From NCBI GenBank assembly GCA_002071415.1, contig MWFC01000002.1:62001-126000 (forward strand): a DNA stretch of 64,000 nt, in the 5' to 3' direction. The stretch comes from Bacteroidetes bacterium ADurb.Bin012. Its GTDB lineage: Bacteria > Bacteroidota > Bacteroidia > Bacteroidales > TTA-H9. How positions within the stretch are numbered: position 1 is the stretch's first letter; each line of letters opens with the position of its first letter. The translations under genes and the position numbers were made by a program. Of the stretch, positions 58,110 through 64,000 are shown piece after piece. The notes under the pieces were generated by a model. That model saw only the letters and a program-made list of their open reading frames with translations, searched no databases and was not told the DNA's origin.

Positions 58110-59093
58110 TTATGTCGAAAACAAAGGAGGGATCAGTGCAAGGATCCCAAGTATTCCCGCCAGCATAGTAATCTTAGCAAGGGATGAACAGCGATGCAAC
58201 TGGTTTTTGTTGACATCGGCGGGGAGCACCGTAAGCAAACGGATCGATAAGAATTGAACCGTGAAATACCAGTAAAATGCAAGGTTATAATGGTGGGATC
58301 GAAGCCAATATTGCGCCATTGCTAACAGAATCATCATCAAAGCAATGAGAGCCTGCAGTATTCTGTGCGTAGTTTCCCATCCAAGAATAATGGGCAGGGT
58401 TTGGCATTCATAAGTTTGATCGCCTTCCATGTCTTCGGCGTCCTTGATAATTTCTCTTATCAATGTGCTAATAAAAGCGAAAATACTCAACGACAGTATA
58501 ATATAATTTACATGAGGATAGAAACGATAAAACGCAATCCATTCGTCAGGCTTAAGCAACAGTGCATAAAATTCGAAAAGCCAAGGTGTAATAATGACTA
58601 AAGCCGAGAGGAAAGACACGAGAAAATTTCCCCAGAAGGGTTTTCGTTTTAGATAGGCCGAGTAATACCAAAGCAGACCGAACGATAAAACAAACAACCA
58701 TAAGAGCATAGGTTGCTCTATCTGTAGAGCTGCTATTCCCCCTGAAATCAAACCAAAAATATTCAAAGCAACATATAGGATCCATCCTCGGCTTACACTC
58801 ACCGCCTGTCCTATTACTAACCTTGTAGGTTTGTTCAGGCGATCTATTTTCTGGTCGTAAATATCATTTACTATATAGCCTGCTGCGGTGATTAGCACAA
58901 TTGACAGTACGACGAGGAAATATATTGTATGGCTGAGAGGCGAAGCTAATCCTATAGCCATATAAAGCGGCAGGAAGAAGCCATAACGAATGATGAGGAC
59001 GATGAGCAATATCATCAATAGGTTGATCCACCGTAAAAGGCGTGCATAAACAGTGAACTGGGTTTTAATTCTGCAGAGTAAGGATTTTCCCAT
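58110..59093 (-). CDS. UbiA-superfamily prenyltransferase
   Basis: A polytopic membrane enzyme that attaches an isoprenyl chain to an acceptor. Start at ATG 59093 gives 327 residues; an ATG at 59129 is also in frame but overlaps the preceding gene. Two Asp-rich motifs bind the Mg-diphosphate: NDIYDQKID (Asn76, Asp77, Asp80, Asp84) and DAEDMEGDQTYECQTLP (218-234). About nine hydrophobic segments are present. Relatives make menaquinone, heme O or digeranylgeranylglyceryl phosphate; the acceptor cannot be decided here. Confidence 0.85.
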   Translation of the reverse strand: MGKSLLCRIKTQFTVYARLLRWINLLMILLIVLIIRYGFFLPLYMAIGLASPLSHTIYFLVVLSIVLITAAGYIVNDIYDQKIDRLNKPTRLVIGQAVSVSRGWILYVALNIFGLISGGIAALQIEQPMLLWLFVLSFGLLWYYSAYLKRKPFWGNFLVSFLSALVIITPWLFEFYALLLKPDEWIAFYRFYPHVNYIILSLSIFAFISTLIREIIKDAEDMEGDQTYECQTLPIILGWETTHRILQALIALMMILLAMAQYWLRSHHYNLAFYWYFTVQFLSIRLLTVLPADVNKNQLHRCSSLAKITMLAGILGILALIPPLFST

Positions 59094-59106
59094 AACAATA
59101 TCTGGC

Positions 59107-59625
59107 TTACCAGTAAAATGCGTCTCCATTCATCCATTTCCCTTGAAGCTTCATCACCTGCTCGATCACGTCTCTTACGCAACCTTTGCCTCCTTCTCTG
59201 TGAGAAATGTAAAGAGAGATTGCTTTTATTTCTTCAGAGGCATCGGCAGGGCAGCAAGGTAAGCCAACCTGCTGCATTACGGTGAGATCGGGAATATCAT
59301 CCCCCATATACAAAACACCCTGAGGTTCAATATGATGAAGATGAATATATTCATTGAAGATGGAGAGTTTATCGGCAATGCCTAAGAAAAAGTCATTTAC
59401 TTTTAGGGCATTCAGGCGATGAACCATCGAATCACTCTTGCCTCCGCTAATTATTACAATCCGATAGCCATTCTTTATGGCATGCTGAATGGCATAACCA
59501 TCACGCACATATCCTCCTCTTAGAACTTCACCATCAGGTAGAATGAAAATTTCTCCCGTGGTAAGCACACCATCATAGTCGAACATGAACGTAGTAATCT
59601 GATGAAGTAATTCTTTATAATTCAC
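59107..59625 (-). CDS. kdsC: KdsC-like HAD phosphatase
   Basis: A 172-residue HAD phosphatase of the KDO-8-phosphate phosphatase type, which releases KDO for lipopolysaccharide core synthesis. Nucleophile and acid/base are Asp16 and Asp18 in FMFDYDGVLTTGE. Further hallmarks are GYVRDGYAIQHA, IISGGKSDSMVHR, VLYMGDDIPDLTVMQQVG and REGGKGCVRDVIEQVM. The start codon region overlaps the end of the DUF2520 gene by 4 bases. Genuine KDO specificity is likely but not proven. Confidence 0.87.
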   Translation of the reverse strand: MNYKELLHQITTFMFDYDGVLTTGEIFILPDGEVLRGGYVRDGYAIQHAIKNGYRIVIISGGKSDSMVHRLNALKVNDFFLGIADKLSIFNEYIHLHHIEPQGVLYMGDDIPDLTVMQQVGLPCCPADASEEIKAISLYISHREGGKGCVRDVIEQVMKLQGKWMNGDAFYW

Positions 59626-60413
59626 TCTGTTTTTTCTTTATTTTTTCGTTTGGTGATTTGTTCAGAGATAATGCGATAAATAACCTCATAATCGGGATTT
59701 TCGGAAAGCATTCTTATATGTTCTTCAATAATTGAAGAATCGCCTCTGACAGCCGGGCCGGTTTGGGCCTGCCATGGTTCCATCAACGTAACCTTTTCGA
59801 ATGATTCGAGTATAAGAGGCAAAAGAATAGAGAAAGGCAATTTTTGTTCATTGAGAATATCGTGTGCTATCACATACATGTAATTGGTAAAGTTGCAAGC
59901 AAAAACGGCTGATAAATGAATGTGTTTTCTTTGAGCCGAATTGGCTTCGATAATGTTGTTCGAAAATTGAAGGGCTAATTTTTTAAGAATATTGAGGTTC
60001 TTTTTATTAGAGGCCTCGATGCAAATCGGGATCAGCGAAAAATCGGTTTCGTGATTTTTGGTAAAGGTTTGTATAGGATAAAAAACGCCATGATTAGGGA
60101 AACGTGACAGGACTTCGATAGGTGTCGAGCCTGAAGTATGCATAACCAAGCCGTTGGTTTGGGGCATGGCATCCGCCACCTTTGCAATGGCTTCATCGTT
60201 CACGCATATAAAATAATATTGTGCGTCGGGAGGAATTAAGGCTGCATTCGTCCATGACTCGCATACATAGTATTTTGCCAGTTGCCGTGCCGACTGAATC
60301 GTACGGCTGCATATTCCCCTGATGGTAAAATTTTTTTTGTCGAGTTGGTGTGCCAGATGAGTCCCTACGTTGCCTGCCCCAATAATAATCACCTCATTCT
60401 CGGTTTTTTCCAT
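59622..60413 (-). CDS. Rossmann-fold, DUF2520 domain protein
   Basis: A 263-residue protein with an N-terminal NAD(P)-binding motif IIGAGNVGTHLA (Gly12 to Gly17) and a C-terminal DUF2520 domain with LPLILESFEKVTLMEPWQAQTGPAVRGD. It resembles pyrroline-5-carboxylate or ketopantoate reductases, but its reaction is not established. The 4-base overlap with kdsC suggests the two are translated together. Confidence 0.85.
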   Translation of the reverse strand: MEKTENEVIIIGAGNVGTHLAHQLDKKNFTIRGICSRTIQSARQLAKYYVCESWTNAALIPPDAQYYFICVNDEAIAKVADAMPQTNGLVMHTSGSTPIEVLSRFPNHGVFYPIQTFTKNHETDFSLIPICIEASNKKNLNILKKLALQFSNNIIEANSAQRKHIHLSAVFACNFTNYMYVIAHDILNEQKLPFSILLPLILESFEKVTLMEPWQAQTGPAVRGDSSIIEEHIRMLSENPDYEVIYRIISEQITKRKNKEKTE

Positions 60414-60465
60414 TCTTCAAAAAATTTATACAAAAGTAATTCTTTAAAAATATCTCATCCTTCCC

Positions 60466-61770
60466 TTATTGCTTTGGACTGTATTCATTACCCGATTGAT
60501 AATAACCTACAAGTTTGTCGAATATTTCACCTGGTTCGCGATGATAGACCAAAATGGTGTATTCGTTGTCGGTTTCCCAGAAGTTTCCTTCGATGATGGA
60601 AGTATCACCTGCACCGGATTCATGATTGGCCACGACATAAATATAATTATAATACCCTTGTTTCAATCGTAAACTTCCTTCATATCGCATAGTTTCGTAA
60701 TTATAAATCATTTTGGCTTCTGGCTGGAGGGAATTTCCTGTAAGTTCACCCATAATGAAAATGCTTGCATGTGCCAATGGGTATCCCAATGGAAGTGAAA
60801 AATGTACCATGGCGTAATCGGCTTCAGTTTCGCTGTGTTCCATGTCTTCTGTTTTGATGTATAAACGACCGTTGAGGTCGGGATCGTTTACAAACGGCTT
60901 GCCTGCCTTGATTCGATCAAGCTGCATCACTACATGGTAACCATCGGCAAGATAGAGGATGTCTGCGATATATTCCGAACGATAGCGTAAACTTTTAATA
61001 TCGACCGAGCGATATTGATTGCCTGCATCGAATAAATTCTCTTCTTCATAATCATAATCCAACAAGTCGGGTGTAATATTGCGGGGCTGTTTTATTGTAA
61101 GCGCATTGTCCCAACGCCAGTTCTGGAGAATCACAATGGTGAGATCCCTGTCCGGTACAGGAATCTTGTATTTCACCGGCCGAATTGTGAAATCAACTTC
61201 ATGTTTGGTATTCATATAAGCAGGTAAATGTGCTCTGCCAATTTTAACATCCTGAATTATTACTCTGGGTTCATAAATTATGAATCGTAAGGAAAACTCT
61301 GGCTGAGTAGGCGAATCGAGATAAACTACAAGAAGATAATTTCCTGATTTGGTGAGCCTGATACGATCGTTCGGAAATATTAACGAGTAATGCGTATAGG
61401 AGGTAGTGGTGTTGAATGAAAATTTGTAATCACGAATCTCATCCGAGTCGAATCCTTCCATATACTCATTCATCCTTAGTTGAGATGGTTCCCAATTGGC
61501 ATCGCAATGAAGGAAGGTGTATTGAAAATTTTTGACTCCACCTGCCAAATCGTCGAATTGCAGTTGTAGCGTTTTGTCCGAATTAAGCGAAATTACAGGC
61601 ATTTCTAAGGGGTAACCCGTTGGAAAGATCAAAACGGTTTTAATGTCGGGATTGTATATTCTGTTTTGCGTTCGTAATGCCTTTTGACTATAAAACGCTA
61701 TATCATCCTGAGCCAATATCGAACTAAAAACAATGATTATCAATAGAATAGAAGCAAATGCGTTTTTCAT
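60466..61770 (-). CDS. Type IX secretion system plug protein (DUF5103 family)
   Basis: A 434-residue protein with signal peptide (SILLIIIVFSSILAQ). Family signatures are DIAFYSQKALRTQNRIYN, VLIFPTGYPLEMPVISLN, FQYTFLHCDANWEPSQL and RSEYIADILYLADGYHVVMQL. DUF5103 proteins are the plug of the SprA translocon in T9SS. Two T9SS cargo proteins in the window make this role consistent. No signal peptide cleavage site can be proven. Confidence 0.85.
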   Translation of the reverse strand: MKNAFASILLIIIVFSSILAQDDIAFYSQKALRTQNRIYNPDIKTVLIFPTGYPLEMPVISLNSDKTLQLQFDDLAGGVKNFQYTFLHCDANWEPSQLRMNEYMEGFDSDEIRDYKFSFNTTTSYTHYSLIFPNDRIRLTKSGNYLLVVYLDSPTQPEFSLRFIIYEPRVIIQDVKIGRAHLPAYMNTKHEVDFTIRPVKYKIPVPDRDLTIVILQNWRWDNALTIKQPRNITPDLLDYDYEEENLFDAGNQYRSVDIKSLRYRSEYIADILYLADGYHVVMQLDRIKAGKPFVNDPDLNGRLYIKTEDMEHSETEADYAMVHFSLPLGYPLAHASIFIMGELTGNSLQPEAKMIYNYETMRYEGSLRLKQGYYNYIYVVANHESGAGDTSIIEGNFWETDNEYTILVYHREPGEIFDKLVGYYQSGNEYSPKQ

Positions 61771-62181
61771 ACTTGTATTTTTATTATGCGAAGATAAGAA
61801 AGAGCAGTGAATACGACGAATTTATTCGAAAAAAATCTCTGTTCCAACACTTACTCACTTCACTTCTATTATCCGGACCCCTTGATTCGGCTTAAATCGA
61901 GAGTTCTGAATTGCCACAAGAATAAGTAGATCGAAAATTATGCTTCCGGAATCGATAGATGGTTTGGAAATAAGTTTATTTAAGACCTAATTCGCAAAAT
62001 TTACGTTTTAGGCAGCTCCAATTTTTTCGAAAGGTTAGCTCCTTCCTTGGTAATTTTAATGGTATTTTATTTATCGTTGATTTTCATTCGTTTTTATTCT
62101 GGTTAGGAAATTAATCAAGCCAAAAGTGAAAAATTTTCCATTGAGTTCATGTTTTGTCAACAATTGATATATTCTATAATA
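61771..62181. other. AT-rich intergenic sequence
   Basis: No gene, RNA or repeat recognised. A -7-like TATCTTCG imperfectly fits the consensus just upstream of the DUF5103 gene. The segment borders the transposase relic. Confidence 0.35.
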
Positions 62182-62591
62182 TCAGTGTAAGGCAATGAAA
62201 TTGATAAACATCCAGCCTTCGAGTGCAAATTCGTTTTGCATGTAACTCATATCGGCTTCTACTACGTCCTTCAAGGTGTCAATCATTTGCTCCGCCTCTC
62301 CACGACTTTTATATTCGAGTAAATCTTCTGTGGCGTCTTTTCAGCATTTGTAAGCAGAGCAATCGTACCAAACTCTGGATTCTTTTTGTTGAATCATTCT
62401 ATGGTGTAAACTTTTGATCCATTTTCTATTCTCTCCAGAAAATCCTTTTCCTCTTCGACATGTAGTTTTTCTTCCAGATACAGGTGAAGCGTATCATTGT
62501 CTTTTGTCTTGTAACCGTAATACCAAATATACCGACCTTCGAACTTGAAATAACCATCGAAAACTTCCTTGCTTCCTTTTCTCCTTTTCAT
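62182..62591 (-). pseudogene. Remnant of an IS1634-type transposase (C-terminal part)
   Basis: The first stretch (62591-62394) reads FDGYFKFEGRYIWYYGYK and LHVEEEKDFLERIENGS, then an in-frame TGA at 62396-62394. Protein-like sequence goes on in the same frame (FNKKNPEFGTIALLTNAEK), then a one-base loss in an A-run near 62339 shifts it to DATEDLLEYKSRGEAEQMID and EADMSYMQNEFALEGWMF, ending TGA at 62182. YKSRxExExxIDxLKxxxEAD is the C-terminal DDE-transposase block. The N-terminal catalytic half is absent, and I see no terminal inverted repeats. Confidence 0.7.
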
Positions 62592-62856
62592 ATAATTAAT
62601 CTATGAGTGAAGAAAGCCTTTTCAAAGAGATAATAAACTTTAGTTAAAACATACAGGAAAGTCGAATTTTTTTATTTAAAATAGAAGATGGGATTTTGGA
62701 TCGCCCATATAAAATGGCTGACGATCTTTTTTGTTCTGTTTGGCTAAAAGCCAGATGGAAAAACAATGATGGCAGTACTCAGTAAAATATTATATAATTT
62801 GATGGTTTGTCATGTTGAATCATTACCGAAATTTATGGAATTTGGATTTCGATTGA
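62592..62856. other. Intergenic sequence next to IS remnant
   Basis: AT-rich and without recognisable genes. It separates the transposase relic from the stop codon of the radical SAM gene. Confidence 0.35.
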
Positions 62857-63975
62857 TCAGGCCGACCATTTTCCGGGAATAGTAGCTCCACAACGAGGAC
62901 AACGGCCATTTTCTATCACCATTTTTTTTACCTTGAATCCTATCCTTTCTACTAAAGAGGTTTTGCATTTTGGGCAAAAGGTGGTGCCTTGCTCTGCTCC
63001 GGGAACATTACCTATATAAACATATTGCAGGCCATAATTTTCGGCAATTTTTTTTGCTCTTTCGAGAATGCTTACCGGGGTAGGTGGTAAACGATTCAGT
63101 TTGTACTGGGGATAAAAACGGCTGAAATGCAGCGGAGTATCTTTAAATCCATTGGAAGACAGCCAACGACACATCTTATCGATCATTTTTTCATCATCGG
63201 TCCATTTAGGAACAATCAGATTGGTTATCTCGAGCCAGACTCCCTTTTGTTTGAGTTTGACCAAGGTATCGAGCACAGGCTGCAATGTGCCATTAGCAAG
63301 CATAGTATAAGTGTCGTCATCGAAAGCTTTCAGATCGATGTTAGCTGCATCTATATAATTGCAAAGTTCATCGAGAGGAGCAGGATTAATATATCCGTTC
63401 GAGATGAGTAGATTTTTTATACCGGCTTTTAGCGCTAGGCGAGAAGTTTCGAGTGTATATTCATAAAAACTAACGGGCTCAGAATAAGTATAGGCAATGC
63501 TTTGGCATTTTTGTGCCTTGGCTTGTTTCACAGCTTCTTCGGGTGAAAGTGAATAATTACGTGTTTTATCGGGGCTGGTTTGCGAAATTTCCCAATTCTG
63601 GCAGTTCAAACAGGTAAAGTTGCAACCAGCTATTGCCAAGGAGAATGATTGAGAACCAGGTAAAAAATGATAAAGTGGCTTCTTTTCGATAGGATCCACA
63701 TGAATAGAACATGGATTCGACCAAGCAAGAGTAATTAAACGACCCTTTCGATTTTCTCTTACCCTGCAATCACCTCGTTTACCAAGCTCTATCGTACATG
63801 CATGAGGGCAAAGTTTACACTTGATTCCTCTCGGTGTGTTCATATAAAACATGGCTTCATGCCCCTCATCACCCAAACTAGCTGGATTCATGCTAAAGAC
63901 ATCCAACCCTTTCCATGCCAGAGCCATCCCACAAGCACCACATAACGAATTCTGTAAAAAATCCCTTCTTGTCAT
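62857..63975 (-). CDS. amrS: AmmeMemoRadiSam system radical SAM enzyme
   Basis: A 372-residue radical SAM enzyme of the AmrS family, which co-occurs with AMMECR1 and Memo proteins; the modified substrate is unknown. The 4Fe-4S motif is CNFTCLNC with Cys118, Cys122 and Cys125. A preceding cysteine-rich section (Cys53, 56, 60, 70; CKLCPHACTIELGKRGDC) and a C-terminal zinc-ribbon-like pair (CPKC, CPRC) complete the family. The N-terminus MTRRDFLQNSLCGACGM has a twin-arginine look. The neighbours that could hold AMMECR1 or Memo are outside the window. Confidence 0.9.
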   Translation of the reverse strand: MTRRDFLQNSLCGACGMALAWKGLDVFSMNPASLGDEGHEAMFYMNTPRGIKCKLCPHACTIELGKRGDCRVRENRKGRLITLAWSNPCSIHVDPIEKKPLYHFLPGSQSFSLAIAGCNFTCLNCQNWEISQTSPDKTRNYSLSPEEAVKQAKAQKCQSIAYTYSEPVSFYEYTLETSRLALKAGIKNLLISNGYINPAPLDELCNYIDAANIDLKAFDDDTYTMLANGTLQPVLDTLVKLKQKGVWLEITNLIVPKWTDDEKMIDKMCRWLSSNGFKDTPLHFSRFYPQYKLNRLPPTPVSILERAKKIAENYGLQYVYIGNVPGAEQGTTFCPKCKTSLVERIGFKVKKMVIENGRCPRCGATIPGKWSA

Positions 63976-64000
63976 GCTATTGTTTCCTTTACTTCCATAA

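Noticed and set aside
62182-62591. Programmed frameshift or selenocysteine readthrough in the transposase
   Set aside because: The gene lacks its N-terminal catalytic part and has both a stop and a frameshift, so decay is simpler.

Overview
The window looks like the chromosome of an anaerobic member of the Bacteroidota, probably a Bacteroidales-like lineage. The evidence is: two secreted proteins ending in type IX secretion (T9SS) sorting domains, a T9SS plug protein (DUF5103 family), promoters of the TTG-N19-TAnnTTTG type peculiar to this phylum, genes largely without strong Shine-Dalgarno sites, and AT-rich intergenic DNA. The HdrABC-FlxABCD operon, free radical-SAM enzymes and a decayed DUF4492 gene point to a strictly anaerobic, fermentative life; that last step is inference.

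Layout. 1-5807 (minus strand): the fused str-S10 ribosomal operon, rpsL-rpsG-fusA-rpsJ-rplC-rplD-rplW-rplB, with rplB cut by the window edge and two tandem promoters upstream. 6472-10124: a small surface-glycan group (GT4 glycosyltransferase, a formyltransferase-like two-domain protein, and a frameshifted methyltransferase). 10144-19105: housekeeping genes folD, ffh, fabD, frr, a radical SAM/SPASM protein, an AI-2E family exporter, tpx and htpG; htpG is preceded by a textbook sigma-54 site. 19249-21142: LemA plus two TPM-domain proteins behind an excellent Bacteroidota promoter. 21143-22756: a gene graveyard with a broken DUF4492 gene and an unidentified decayed reading frame. 22757-29400: two large T9SS cargo proteins, one with BNR/sortilin-like repeats and one M14 carboxypeptidase.

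30386-36983 is the most notable system: seven tightly packed genes, hdrC-hdrB-hdrA-flxD-flxC-flxB-flxA, encoding a complete predicted NADH-oxidising, flavin-based electron-bifurcating complex of the FlxABCD-HdrABC type. All iron-sulfur motifs are intact. No hydrogenase, DsrC or alcohol dehydrogenase gene lies beside it, so the disulfide substrate is open. Two tRNA-Leu genes follow.

37868-47470 (minus strand): peptidase E, an outer-membrane barrel candidate, a TPR-like secreted protein, an M23 endopeptidase, a HAD phosphatase, a dipeptidyl peptidase III lipoprotein and a ComB-type phosphatase. 47800-49150 holds remnants of a DNA methyltransferase and a convergent decayed gene. 49485-63975: a cysteine-desulfurase-like enzyme, an acyl-CoA ligase, a YggS-type PLP protein, an NAD-precursor salvage pair (pnuC plus a NadR-type kinase), an S9 peptidase lipoprotein, GtrA, a UbiA prenyltransferase, a KdsC-like phosphatase, a DUF2520 protein, the T9SS plug protein, an IS1634-type transposase remnant and an AmmeMemoRadiSam radical SAM enzyme.
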